In this document: positions 43,388-56,200 of the stretch, one piece after another
How positions within the stretch are numbered: the stretch's first letter is position 1
Layout of the letters: the number at the start of each line of letters is the position of its first letter
DNA from: Acephala macrosclerotiorum
Lineage: Eukaryota; Ascomycota; Leotiomycetes; Helotiales; Mollisiaceae
Length of the DNA stretch: 64,000 nucleotides
NCBI GenBank assembly: GCA_014904845.1
Contig: MU119332.1
Coordinates: 85,728-149,727, forward strand
Direction of reading: 5' to 3'
The notes under the pieces: model-generated
Databases searched by the model: none
What the model saw: only the letters and a program-made list of their open reading frames with translations
What the model was told of the DNA's origin: nothing
Position numbers and translations under genes: made by a program

Positions 43388-43663
43388 ATGGGTACTTTCC
43401 AAGTTGTTCGTGCCTTCCATTTGTGCTTTTCGAGTACTGCCATTTTCTTTGGTCAGATTTTGCTGCTTATCTTGTGCATTGAAGTTATTATTTCATTTAG
43501 TGAGGTTGCGAGAAAGTATTTGATTCGCTGGAACAGAATCAAGGTTCGCCATCATTCTGCCAATCCTCATTACTCTATAGTACAATTTGTTCGAGTGTGT
43601 CGGGCTACCCTGCTTACTGAAAATGGACATTTGCATTTTGCGCCTCTTGTCGCTCACCATTGA
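43388..43663 (+). CDS. Possible small membrane protein
   Basis: From the Met at 43388 the frame begins MGTFQVVRAFHLCFSSTAIF and continues with a hydrophobic segment (FGQILLLILCIEVIISF), then a basic stretch (RKYLIRWNRIKVRHH). The last 50 bases overlap the 3' end of the HSP70-like gene on the other strand. No family is recognised. It may be a chance frame. Confidence 0.25.
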   Translation: MGTFQVVRAFHLCFSSTAIFFGQILLLILCIEVIISFSEVARKYLIRWNRIKVRHHSANPHYSIVQFVRVCRATLLTENGHLHFAPLVAHH

Positions 43664-46098
43664 TATAAACCACAAACTCCACCGATGCTCCCGATGGCAC
43701 CATCTCAACATCATATGACAAGCGTTTCAGTTTATCACCTCTAGGATTGGTATAGTCTTCCAGCGATGAAAAGGGTATGGTGGTTGTACAATTTATCGTG
43801 CAGAGAGGCTTTACGTTGATGGTCATTCGAGGGGGAGGACTCGACTCATCGCACTGCCAGAGTTTTATTGATAGCGAGCCGTCGAACTCGTTATCTTTGT
43901 ATATCCGATAATAGGATTTACGAATTGGCTTTTTCTTGACGACGTTCTCCCCCTGATAAAGAATTAGCTTGAATCTCAATGAATTGTGGGGTTCACAAAC
44001 GCGATGGAGATACCACTGCATTTGGTTTTCAGCTTTCCATTTACATTCTTCATCGTCCCATGCTTTGTCTGCTTCGAGATGTCTCTCTTCATCGAATGAG
44101 GCACTGAATTTAAGGCCGAAGCTCAGGCGGGAAACAGTTGATGTAATGCTGATACTTCTGTTGCTGTCCAGTCTTCCTACTTCAACTTTCTGCTGCATTT
44201 CAGATGCAGCACCCTCTGTCTCCGCCAGGTCCATGAAGCCTTTGTATACCGCTCCTCTACAAATGGCTGTTCGTCTGAAAGCCTGTGTTAGTGTCTAAGG
44301 CTGCATAGAGGTTACGTGCAATAAAAATTACGAACGGTCGCATTCCAGTCGATTGCAGAATGTTAATTCCAGCTTTTGAGTACTTCGTCTTCAGAGCCTG
44401 ATAAAGGTATGCACTTCCTCCAAGGCCGCCAACAAGTATGATTCCCTGGCGATTGTTCAGCTCTAGGTTTGCACAGTCCGGCTTCTTGTAATCTCACCGT
44501 AGGCGAATAGCCCAGATCCCTAGTCTTCTGCAGCTGCTCATCAAGTAGTTTCTCAATGTCAGAGAAAGGCTGAGCGAAAGCTTTTTGGATGTGTGAACTA
44601 TTCTTTAGAGATTAGCACACTGCAATTTTAAGGATCGAAATCTGCAGGTTCTGCCCAGGTGCTATTACCTCTTGAAGTGGATCCTACCGCTCTTGATGAT
44701 TGGTTCCTTCGATGTGTCGTCCAAACTACCTCTACTACCCCCAAAAGCTTCGGCCGGGATCGCAACAATGTAGTCTTTCTTACTTGAAGGTTTGAATTCT
44801 GGCTTCGCGCCAACCTCCCATTCATTCTTCATGATACTTTTGATTCCTGCCTTACTCAAGCGATCCCATTTCCTGCCAAGTCTGGCCTTACACATATCTT
44901 CAAAAGCTTGATCGATGAAAATCCCACCGCAGAGACCACCTAGTGATTCGATTCCGTCAACTTCGTTCTTAGATCTAAAAATATTCTGTCTCTTGGAAGT
45001 CATACCTGTTCCCTCGACGGCCTCGTGCATTTCAATTGGATTCAACGGACAGTCGATTTGGTAGGTGATAAGGTCCTTAGTTGTCAGTCCTTCACTACCA
45101 AGATAAATTGATAGTTCAAACCTACAACGGTGCCGCCTCCAGCATCACATATCACGTATACATCTCCGGCCTTAACATGTCACTTAGCTCGTCTCCAAGG
45201 CGAGTCTCTCATGACATTCATACCTTAAGTTTGCGGCCAGGTTCTGCAAGCGTAGATAGTGCTGCAGCTTCAGGCTCAGGTGCAAATGTCATAGAAGTTG
45301 GCCCCGCTGCGCGTCGATCGAGAATTCCAGACGTCTTTGCGGCTTTCTTCATACTTTCTCGAGCGTATCCTTTCCAGATAGCTGGTACTGCAGCACCAAG
45401 ATTTCAGTATTAACTTGCCTTTTTGAATAGTCTCGTGAACGATGAGCCATGATTTTCTTGGAATAGATCTAAAGCCCGAAAGAACTGAAGATAGACTTTG
45501 ATGCTCTGGAACGGTTGAGGTCATACCTGTAATGACGACGTGAAGGGGCAGTGCGTCAACAACTGACTCACCGCGAGCTTTGGTGATTGTGTCCAGCACG
45601 TGTTTCCAGAGTGCTCTGAGATAGTCGGCAATCAACTCTATCGCGGTCTTACCGTTCTCCCTTAGCATCTTACGACCCCTCAGCACAAACTCCGAGGACC
45701 TCAGTTCCTCACCAAGATCTTCGTCCTTGACTAGAAGCAGTTTAAACCACTGGACTGGAGCAGCATCGACAGGAACCTCGTATCCCCACATCACCTGGTC
45801 ATCCTCGTAAAAGAGCTCAGTTGGTGCTTTGCCCTCTTCTCTGCCATAACCTGGCCAGCTTGTAATCACATTCACATTCTCGGTGCAAAAGTCTTCGCCG
45901 GTAGCCCATGCAACTCCTGAAAATCTACTCACATGTTAATATGAGAGACGAGAAAGCTCAGAGGAAAACTTTCGTGGTGCCAAAATCTATCCCAATTACG
46001 ATTATATCCTCTATCTCCTCGTCTTCGCCATCCTCCGTATCTGACACTTCCACCTTCGGCCGTTGCGGTAGATCTTTAGTGATTGGAGCGATCTCCAT
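43614..46098 (-). CDS. HSP70/HSPA12-like actin-fold ATPase
   Basis: A multi-exon gene, about seven or eight exons by eye. The start at 46098 gives MEIAPITKDLPQRPKVEVSD, an acidic stretch, then phosphate-1 loop IIVIGIDFGTTK, split by an intron before SGVAWATG. Later exons carry VPAIWKGYARESMKKAAK and FAPEPEAAALSTLAEPGRKL, the phosphate-2 loop VYVICDAGGGTVD, ESLGGLCGGIFIDQAFEDM, and the adenosine motif IILVGGLGGSAYLYQAL. The long last exon (43614-44276) is a C-terminal region of about 200 residues. This is the fungal HSP70-like class related to animal HSPA12, with a nucleotide-binding domain but no canonical substrate-binding domain. Such genes are expanded in filamentous fungi and of unknown role. 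The gene is divergent from the unrecognised coiled-coil gene, 724 bases apart. The exact borders of the middle exons are tentative. Confidence 0.8.
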
Positions 46099-46822
46099 CT
46101 TGATGCGCGAGATCAATTGTTTGAAGTCTGATTTCTTTCAAGTCAGGGAAACCTTTTTTTGTGCAAAAAGGTCCATCTGGTGGAGGGGCATAGCGGACGT
46201 ATAGCCTCATCTCGTTTCGAAGCGCCTCTGGAGCCTCGCGCTCCCCGTGGACTATATTTGGCAACTTGTCTTATATGCAGCCGTGCCAACTTCCTGCGGT
46301 CGAGACGCCTCGTTTGCGCCACCCCAAAACTTATATCCAATTGGATGTGGTTTTCTGGAATGGCTGCTGTAAAGAATTCCCGAAGAGTCGAGCTGCCTCA
46401 ACAAGGCGGTTTCATGAAACGCTGCAACAGCTGCAAACGAATCAAATGGATAATTAACTCATGCCGCTAGTATTCTCTCGTCCTCGGTGAGCGAAAGAAG
46501 TGACACCTACATACAGGTATCCCGGCACATCTTCGAAGGCTACACAGACAGTGAAACCTTCCAGAGGTCGTAGTTATTGGCATCCTTCGCCAAAAAGCAA
46601 ATTTCTAGGGTATTCTTCAAAACCTATCGGGCACGCACGATATGAAACAAAGCAGTCCCTGACGTCGTCTCACCCTTTGAGAAACCACTCCAGCCCCAAT
46701 TCAGCAAATTTCCCCTACGAACAGAACACAATCATAACCTCGCATGAGCTGCATTGGGGATTGCTATAAGCATACGACATTTGGTTAGGAGGACATAAAC
46801 TGTTGCGCAAGTCAAGACCGCA
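46099..46822. promoter_or_regulatory. Divergent intergenic region between HSP70-like and coiled-coil genes
   Basis: 724 bases between divergent starts. Several 60-100-codon frames on both strands overlap and are not called. No defined motif is seen. Confidence 0.35.
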
Positions 46823-48284
46823 ATGGCCACTCTTCCACCTCCGTATGCAGAACAGGATCCAGATGGCGACAATGGAGACTCCACAACCGACGAAGATTAT
46901 GACGATATTGTGATGGTGAATGCGAATGAGTCGCTCCCCAAACCCGAACCTGAATCATCTGGTTCAGCAGTTTCGAAAACCACGGCGACGCTCTCTAAAT
47001 CATATGTTGACGAAGATCAGAGCAGCTCGGCGCGGCCGAGTTCGCCTGAAGGAAAACCCTCGTCAGCATTCGCTTCGTTACCAGCAACAAATTCTGGGAT
47101 TCAGCCTCCTAGAGCCTCCAATACTGCAGCTGATATCTCTGAGAGAATCAGCAACGCATTGGGCCAAGGTATACATCCAATCGAAACTAGCAGCAAGATC
47201 AAGAACCAATCCCATGAACAAGACTTACGTAAAGCTGTACTGTCCCATCCAGCCTATCAGCAGCTGCATAAAGAGCTAGGAGAAGCACAACAATATAGAA
47301 CAATGCTGGAAAATGAGCTGGCTGAGAAAAATGCGGATCTTGACGAAGTTCGCAAGGGTTGGAGAAAGGCGGCCAACAAACTCAACAAGATTCGAGTGCA
47401 TGGCCAAGGGTTCTATCAGGTCACAGACCAATACCTCATCGACAAGACATGCAATCTGAGGTACAATATTCGGAATTTTTCCATCCAATACTTTGAGGGC
47501 GAGCTGATGGAAGAGGTGGCGGCTAAGCCTACGAAATTCTTGGAGTTATATATCCAACCCACGACTCCAGGGACACGAATGTATGAGGCTTTCTTTGACT
47601 CTCCAAGGCGATGTCCTAGCCTTATCCAAGCGTTTCTATGGAGAGTCCTAGTGGGATCGATATTCAACCAACTTCGATGGGCGGGAGATGTCGCGGCCCA
47701 CGTATGGACTCTTAGTAACGCCTTGAGGCCCAGTACGTTATCATTCTAACATGTTAATCCCTGCATGTTCTGCAAAGGCAATGACTGACGACAACATTCT
47801 AGAACCAATCTCCTTGGACTCTCGCCCGGAATCCGAAGCAGAACGAAAGTTTCAGATCTGGAAGGCCACAACAAATAGCCTGCTTCTGGATACACTGGAA
47901 TTGAAGGAGGGTGGAAGTGCATTCAACAAACTTGAGCATCGGAAGCAAATTGTCTTAAATAACGTCCTCGAAACAATCAGGCCCTATGCAAGGAAAATGG
48001 ACGATGGATTTCAGCTGGAACTTTCCAAGATTATGTCCGATGCAGTCAACTTGGACATAGAGATAAGCAAACAAGTCGCGATCGTCACCTGGGATTTTGA
48101 ACACGGACAGTTCGACCCATCGTCTATGGAACTGGGTGCAGAAGAGAGTCCTGAGGCCCAACATCAAGAAGTTCAATTGGTTGTAGCACCGGGACTGAAG
48201 AAGAGAGGCAAATCGACTGGTGAAAACTTTAAGGTTGAAAATACGCTGCTGCTAACGATAGTATCATGTGAGCCGATACTCTGA
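46823..48284 (+). CDS. Unrecognised coiled-coil protein, paralogue of the pseudogene at 60.4-62.1 kb
   Basis: Two exons (46823-47732 and 47803-48284) sum to 463 residues. The N-terminal 130 residues are disordered and acidic (DNGDSTTDEDYDDIVMV). A coiled-coil follows, around residues 150-195 (YQQLHKELGEAQQYRTMLEN, then ELAEKNADLDEVRKGWRKAA). The globular part has YLIDKTCNLRYNIRNFSIQY, ELYIQPTTPGTRMYEAF, FQIWKATTNSLLLDTLELKE and ends after QHQEVQLVVAPGLKKRG. I know no named domain for it. A diverged relative, stop-ridden and with two transposons, lies at 60382-62144, so the family is at least two-membered here and brackets the giant helicase-like gene. The C-terminal 20 residues differ from the relative and could be mis-modelled. 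Confidence 0.75.
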
Positions 48285-48731
48285 ACGGTATTTAGCATGA
48301 GAAATCTTTCTTGAGGTTTTGCTTATCATATGTAATCTGACATATCGGAGCTCTCAATTATTTTAGCTTGGGGGACATTATGACTTCAGAAAGTAGCTAG
48401 AATTACCGACGTCGATGCGACTCCTGGCGATCCGACGCAGCTAGAGGCTGTTGTTGGTGACGCAGAGGCTTGCATCGCCTACTCGGCGGCTCTCAATGTC
48501 TATTACCATTAGCTGTCGAGATCTTATCGTTTAGACTTTATTTCTTCGGCATACGTGTCGCTGGGACTTCCTGTGCCGCCATTGGAAAGGGGGAAAGGGA
48601 CGGATCGCTGTCAGAACGCTTAAAAGTCGCGAAACAAAACTACGACGATCTACAGGAAACATCATTAGATAGGACGAGACCAACAAGCTGTGGGAAGCGA
48701 CGTCCTTATCTCGAAGAAGCTGTGGGTGATG
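48285..48731. other. Intergenic, nothing firm
   Basis: An 89-codon plus-strand frame at 48470-48739 runs into the fold-back repeat and has no recognised feature. Confidence 0.35.
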
Positions 48732-49331
48732 TAGCATAATAATTATATCTATCATCATTTACCTTCCTTCGAACGAGGTTCTGCTTTAGCTCTTATCGTA
48801 ACCATTACGAAAGCCTAATTAGATTGGCGCATTGAGTCGACTGTATGCCGATACGGCAGCTCGATTTCCTTGGATTACTCTCTAAATAAGGCTACACTCT
48901 CTATTAATAACGAACGACTTATGATTAGTATATTATCGAAAAAATAAAGCTGCACGAACAACCGCTATATTTTTTCGCTGATATACTGTAGTTTAATTAA
49001 TACTAAATTAGCCTAGTTATTATTTCCTCCCTATATTCGCACTACGCTACTTTGTTTGTCCTAATCCGTTAAACTTACCACGCGAAATACCTCACGAACA
49101 CCGCGCTACTCGCGTGCTCTTAACACGAAAACTACTAATTATAAGTCGTTCGTTATTAATAGAGAGTATAGTCTTATTTGGAGGGCAATCTAAAGAAACC
49201 GAGCTACCGTATCGGCATATAGTCGGCTCGATGCGCCAATCTAATTAGACTCTCGTAATAGTTACGATAAAAGCTGAAGTAGAACCTCGTTCGAAGGGGA
49301 GTGGATAATGATAGACATAATTATTGTAGCC
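48732..49331. repeat. Fold-back element with long inverted-repeat arms
   Basis: The left arm (48732-48928) and right arm (49135-49331) are reverse complements of each other over about 195 bases. Matching blocks include TTCGAACGAGGTTCT, AGATTGGCGCAT, TATGCCGATACGG and CTCTCTATTAATAACGAACG. Most mismatches are transitions (C/T, G/A). About 206 AT-rich bases separate the arms. No coding capacity and no clear target-site duplication. The layout suits a fold-back or long-TIR MITE mutated by RIP. Confidence 0.8.
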
Positions 49332-50264
49332 GAAAGAAGTGAGCGAAGGTGCGAGAGATACAGTATACAAGATAGTAGGAGAGTGGTACTCAGCTAGACA
49401 ATTAGGATTATGGCGATAATGTTGGGGGGATTTGAAGCCAAAGGTCATGGGCAAGAGGCTCTTGAAACGCGCGAGTGCAAGTTCAAGTGAAAGGGGCATC
49501 CTTCTTGGGAGTTATTGCCTTTGAGATACGGCGCTGCTCGATCAATCGCTAACCCACACATCAGTCTCATTAAGGACGCTACCAGTTGCAGTAACGATTG
49601 AATTAGCTCTTACCAGGTAATTCTACCAAGCATTCATTGGATCAAATGAAGCACTCTCTTTTCATATTCCCAACATCAACCTTCGTCGTTCCAGTGACTG
49701 AGGCCCACTGAAATTCATTGGTGCCAACTCATACTGACACATTACATAGATACCAGTCGGGAAGCATCCCGAAAGCCGCAAGCGTAATTGATGGCGGACA
49801 GCATTACTAACGGCATAATGTGTGGGCCAAGGGCCACTCGCTGTTAACGTCTCAGGTGAGGATGCTTATCGGTCACATCTAACATTTAAAATGCTCGAGC
49901 TACAGGTTCCTCTCCTATCACAACGGAGTCTCCCTTTGGCTCTCCAGTTTGTCTCTTCTCTTGGGCAACGATACGTCCTGAAACCATGCATCTTCAAACA
50001 AGGGGGAGATCCCTTGATGACACCCTGTCTTGAATTTGGGTATCATATTTGGCTTTGCAGAAGATCGTCTTATCATCGCTGGTGGGTTACATCGGATACA
50101 GGAGCGGCGACTGAAAGCTTGTTTGCATATGATGATGCCCCATTACCGATATCCGCATTGACCCTACAGTCCCCATTATACTCCGGATATTTCTGGTAGG
50201 AAAGTTGCATCTAAGACTAATTATCTCTCCGGCATAGAGTCCCATTACGGTCTCGAGTCAAAAA
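49332..50264. other. Upstream region of the giant gene
   Basis: A 125-codon plus-strand frame at 49822-50199 has no recognised feature and is not called. No repeat with defined ends. Confidence 0.35.
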
Positions 50265-53200
50265 ATGTCCTCGTCTGCAATTTTGGAATACATTATCACC
50301 CATATCTTCCTCCCGCCAAAGTTACCTCAGGAAGATGACAGCGATTCGAAGCAGGATTCAGCTCTGATAGAGGAATGCAGGGAAGCGTTGAGGTCATTTC
50401 AAGCACGTCTTCCCGACCAGGAGCGTTGGCGATGGGAGGCTCCGATAATGATGCTGAGTAAGATGCTTGACCTAAGGGATCCATATGGAGATATACTCTC
50501 CCAAGGAGTTGAATTATCCCTAGGGGCAATGAAAGCTAAAGGTATGCCGAAAACGAATATTGCTAGGAAGATAGATGTGCTTATCCTCTCCACCAGACGT
50601 GCTCGCCTTTCACATCCGCTGTCAGAATGCGGGCCTCATCATCCGAAGATTACCACAACAATTCTCATTCGAGTCCTTCGAGCTCTCACCAACAACCAAG
50701 GCCGTCATGACGACGAAGGGCCGGCTGCGGCGATGTTTTCCCGGCCCAGCCGTTGCAGTCGGTCAGGACAGGATGGCCGATTCCTTTTTCCGCGAAGCGC
50801 TTGCACAACTACTCGCAGAATTGGATGCCAACACGCCAAAGGAGGCGTGGCCGGTTGTCGAAAAAGCACACTCCCGGACCCCCGAGGTTCGAGACTCATT
50901 ACATCCGAAATTCATTACTGAGATGCTCACCGGCATCTTGCGCGGTATCGGACGGCCAGTCAACGCAGCTCGGATTCACAAGCGCACACGCGACGACGTC
51001 TTGTGGAGCAATGCACTTAAGCCCTGGCGCCGATCACCCCTCTGGCTCCTGCTTCGCGTTGCGCTGCAAACAAGCCTCAGAACGGACGCAAGTGATCCTC
51101 ATAAGTGGTACAAATCATTCATGATCTTCTTCATGACCCATATCTTGCAGCACGCTTTGCAAGAGTCACTGCCAAGCGATATTCTGTTCGTCATGGCCGC
51201 CAAGATCAGCCGCCGAGTTCTCAAACTTGACGTTGGTCTTGAAGTGACCTGGATGCCATATGTGTATGAAACGATTGAAGCAGCTCACTTGGAGCTGACC
51301 AAGAGATGGGAAGCAATAGAGCAGAATCCAGACCCTCTCGGAACACAAAGAGCTTGGAAACCATCGGAGTTGTCTTTCTACTACGATACTCATTTAACTA
51401 TCTCAAAGCTGCGCCCTTACCTTGCGGGCATCACGAATCGCGGGATAATACCCTCAGATTATGGCAGCTTTGCGTCTGGCTGTCGTCCACGTATTAGGCA
51501 GAATAGCTCAACTTTCCCGCAACTCGATCTCTTGACAGCGGATACCGTCCGTCTGTTCCTCGCGGATCTGGAACTCTGGGTGCAAGACTGGCTCGATGAT
51601 TGGCAGATAGCGAATCGGGACTTCCCGTCTACCTGCACGCTTCTGGCAGAGTTGATCAAAAACTATACTACGATAGCAGCATCTAGTTATACGGAGAATC
51701 CGGAGGACATCTCATTGATGTTGCTTACCTCCATGGATCTATGGGTTGCCCTAGACAAGTGCGCAACTCATCACCACTCATTACTTATCAACTATGACCC
51801 AGGATTTCCGCCGTCACTGTTCAATCCGCTGTTGCTCCCTAAGAAGCTGCAAATGGAGCGATTGGCACGTGTGGAGCAGTATCTTAAGCAGAGAAGAATT
51901 AAATCCACATATGAATCTTCCCTCGTCTTCCAGCTTATCAACACAAGGGAGAGTCTTGCAGTGCAGTTCTATGGGCAATCCCGACAACATGAAGAGCTAC
52001 GGCGAGAGATCGAGGCTGCGGCCGAGATTGAACGAGACCGTAAGAAGAGAGAGCTCGTGGAGAAGCGTCAACAGTATGACCACCTGAAACAAGAGTCCAA
52101 AGCAATGAGCTGTGAATACATTACCCAGTGGCGAGGCTGGCAGTGGAATTCCGACCACAGCCCGAGCTGCCGAAAATGTCAGTTGGAAAACAGTGCTGAC
52201 GAGCTGCAAATTACTGTTCATGAGTGGCCGCTTCCAGAGGCCGACTTGGAGGCGAAGTCGGCGGTGTTCGAACTTGACGTGCCAGCTACGATAGCCAAAT
52301 GGCGGGACATAACGTACACTCTTCTTGTCGATGTCTTCGCTCCACGAATCTCTGAAAATCTTCAGCGGGGCATCAAGGAGGTATATTGTCTCCAAAACTT
52401 TAGCGGGTTAAGCGAATACGTTCGATGCCAAACTGGAAGGCTCCAGCTCGCGTCTACAGTGAAGCCGGTCGGCGTAACCTACTACAGTAACAAGAAGATC
52501 ACCGACGCTACTGAAGACAATATATGTGTACAGAACGGCTTGCGCTATTCAATGTATGACTGGACGTCAAATCAGTGGACGGCAAAGCTTCTTAATCGGT
52601 GCGACGTACGGAGATTATGTACTTTCCAACTTCCATCCGGACCTTACAGAACACTGCAATACGCGCTGAATGGAACCACTCATACCTCTAATGAGGTTCT
52701 TGCAATGCAAGCGGATTGTCCAAAGGGGCTAAACTTGCATGAGTTCTATGCGTTTGCCGCTTTGAGGTCTGGCGATCGACTACAGTGGCGCAACATAGCA
52801 CGTGAGCTTGTGGCTCGGGTTCTCAACTTCAATCATGAGGAGACCTACATGTTGGTAGTCCAAACAGCGTGGCAGGCTGGCCGCTCTGGAGATGGGAGAC
52901 ATTGCCGGGAGACGCACGTCGACTTGGAGGAAGAAGAGTTTGGAACCTCTCTGCTGTCCGTGTTGGGAGAAGCACTTGGGACTATCGAGGGTAATTGGCA
53001 GGGTGCGGCGGCAGTACGCACTTTTGTTGCCCTTGCCATCCGATTGCTCTCTCTGTCTTCTTCCAGCGTAGTCCACAATGGTTGCTACCACTTTTTGAGG
53101 CGAGCACGGCAAGTCACGCTACAGTGGACCCAAGATGTGGGCGAGCTGTTTCATGAAGGCCAGGACGCCGAGGAATTGAACACCCTGAATTTACAGATGC

Positions 53201-56200
53201 TCGAAATGGCCCTGACTTGCCATGGCACTTTCAACGTCGATAAGCATCATCTCTCTGCGTTGCTGAATTCAGGAGAGGATATCGCAGTCGTTACTGAATG
53301 CTCTATCATTGTTCACGATCGTTGTCCTGCTGTGACGGAGCGCCTGCCCCGGTCAATGAAAACCATGCTACAGCGACATGAGAAGCTGTGTCATTTGTTG
53401 GAACCAATCTTGCGTGAAAAGATTCTAGCGGACCGAGGTGGCATCGATATCACGTTACGTCGTGTCTGGGCAGGATATCGTCCAGGAAGTCCCTGGGCCA
53501 CTCTGAGGAGCCCAAGCGAAAGGTGGCTGGTGACTGAAATATCTGGTGAGGAAGGCTTCTCCCGGGCGATTGTTCACTATAATATCTTGGATGGAAGTTT
53601 GCTTGTCAACGGATCGCCACTCACTAGACTTCCCCGACCTTATGAATTGCATACTACTTACTGTCGACTGTTTGGCGAGGTATGAGAATTTCACCTTAAA
53701 TGAGGGGCTTAATGGCGCTGACTGATAAATCTTATAGAAAGTTCTGGATGTAGTCCCATCAACAATGACAGGAATGGATTTTGAGACGCGGAATAAGGTT
53801 TGCGGGCAACAGGTACTTCTCAGAGCTTCCTTCGCCTCTATGTACTAGTACATACTTGTTAACGCTATGGTAGGTCCACTTTCGAATGTGCGGGCCAGAA
53901 CTCATCATTCGAACATATAAACCGGGACAGGTCTGCGAGGTTCTCCCTATACACTCCTTAGATGACGATTTCCCAAGAGCCTTTGTGCAGGACTACGCAC
54001 ATTGGTTGGATATAGATACTGGGGTAATCGAGTGGCGCCCATTGAGGCATGCATGGACGTCTTCGCCAGATAACTGGCAGATGAGAGCCGATCGTCCTGA
54101 GACGTTCGCCCTAGGCCGGGGCGCAAGGAGGCTGATAGACGTTCGCAGTCACACAGCCAACACCATCTCACGAGCCTTAAGTCCGCTGGAAGATGCAAGC
54201 CACATACATATAATATCAAACTATGAGACAGGAGAGCTGGAAGTAAACCTGCCACGATTGAAGCTTGACTTTTCTCTCCAGCATCACGGGAGCTTGCTTG
54301 AGTCGAAGCAGTTTCGGGGAATGGTGGTAGACGAGCGCCAATCCTTTGGCGCATTGACAGGGCTAGTGAACAAGCTCGTTCTACGCGAAGCTGATGGATC
54401 GTCGCGGTCCGTCATAGTTCCACACGGCAGCGTATCCTTCTCGCCAGATGACCATCACATACGGGTGATGATTGACAAAACTTCAGCCACCCGCGTCAAA
54501 TATCACTCGTACCACATTGATAGCCAACTTGGACGACTCGTCGATAATGGCAGTCTTACGAGCAGGCTCTTCAGATTGTATCTCCACGCTACCACGGCAC
54601 ATTGTTTGATCGATCAGCTTACTGGGAGGACGGGCACCGAGGAAGCCCTCTACGGTCTCGCGGGTGCTGCCACCCGATCATTTGTCGAACTCGAGCCTGA
54701 GGACGTTGAACTTCTACAAATGCTTGCGAGATTGACTCCGCGGCGTCAATATTACCCAGAGCATCTGCAGGTGATGCAGCAGGTAGAATGGGAGACGTTG
54801 TCTCCTCTCTCGCAGCCTTGCGCTTTCTATAGACAAGTGGCTTCGATCTTCGATCAAGCCAAGTTGTTTCACGTGTTCCAAGAACAGTCCACCCAGCTAC
54901 CCTCTTTAGATACCTGTGGCGAACAAGTCCTGCTGGAGAGGGCCGCTATCCAAGATTCCTCATTCCAAGTACACGGCTTCGGCGCAGAGGCCTTCACTAC
55001 GGGCCATGATACCATTTACGCATCCAGAGATCGAGACATTGATGGCGACCGAGAACTTCAGACTTACCATACTGCGAAGCTTGTCGATAACTGGTCTACG
55101 AACCTCATGGTTTGCCGACAATTGCTCTCTGAGATAGAATCGTGGGACGAGGCGCTGAGGGGTCCTGGCTTTAGAGACGAACCGACGCTAGGTTTCAAAC
55201 TCAAATGGCTCGATATGCCTCGCAAGTTTCTCCCTGATGATTGGTGTACCCTCCACGACATCCTCTCTAGAAGTGTGGCTGAACGAGACAAGTATAAGAT
55301 TATGATCTTCCTGAGCACCTTGTCGTACTCACAACACGTAAAGCAAGAGCTTGTCCAGACACTTTTGGCCTTCGCGACCATCCCAGAACTCCGAATCCTC
55401 CAGCCGCCTGACCATTCGGTGTTTCAGCTTTCGGACGGCTATAGTCCACAGCAGGAGAGACTGGCCCGTGTGGTAGAAGGACATGCTCGGCGGTTTGATG
55501 ATTGTCCCGAATACCATTTACCAGACCTTCCCTCCGAGGGGTGGTATTTTGCCAACCAGCGCCGGAGGCAAGAGCATCAGGTCGCAAAGAGAGAGCAGAT
55601 CAGGATGTTTGTGGAGGATCTCATAGCGCAATGGCCTCGAGTCAATATCTCTACCCCTCTAAACAGCAATCACAGCACGTACATATTAGCGGATAAGGCA
55701 ACAGAAACTGCGCGCGTCCGCTTCCAGAGCTGGCACCGAAATGCGCAATTTCAAGAATACATCCAACGAGTGCAGACGATCCTAAACAGCTTGGTTCCTG
55801 AGCACCGCCACTTGCAGGAGTACTCTTTTTCGCCGCCCGTTGACGGTTACGTTTCCAGGCGGGTACATGTCAACTTCGAGGACCTCATCGGCAACCCCGC
55901 TCCGTGTCTCCCGGCCGCTGACCTAGGCAACTTTAAAGGATGGATCATCCAGAGCGGCAAGGAAAACACCGATCATAGCAAGCTCAAAGAGCTACTGGAT
56001 CGTATTTCTTCTCGGTGCTCTTCTGAGCATGAGCGACGATATGCCGGAGACTTGCTGAAGAGTTTTGAAGCATTGCGTGAGGATACGTCTGTCGAACTGA
56101 AACCACCACAGGAATTGACCAGGCTGTTGAAAGCACACCTTATGCGAGCTCGCTCTCACGTTGAGACTGTTTATCAGATGATCTGTAGCCAATTGCGGGC

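Noticed and set aside
46076..46340. Two minus-strand frames of 62-65 codons upstream of the HSP70-like start
   Set aside because: No domain, overlapping each other; one of them contains the likely start region in a different frame. Treated as leader sequence.
53947..54354. 135-codon minus-strand frame inside the giant gene
   Set aside because: Antisense shadow of the third-position GC bias in a long exon; no features.
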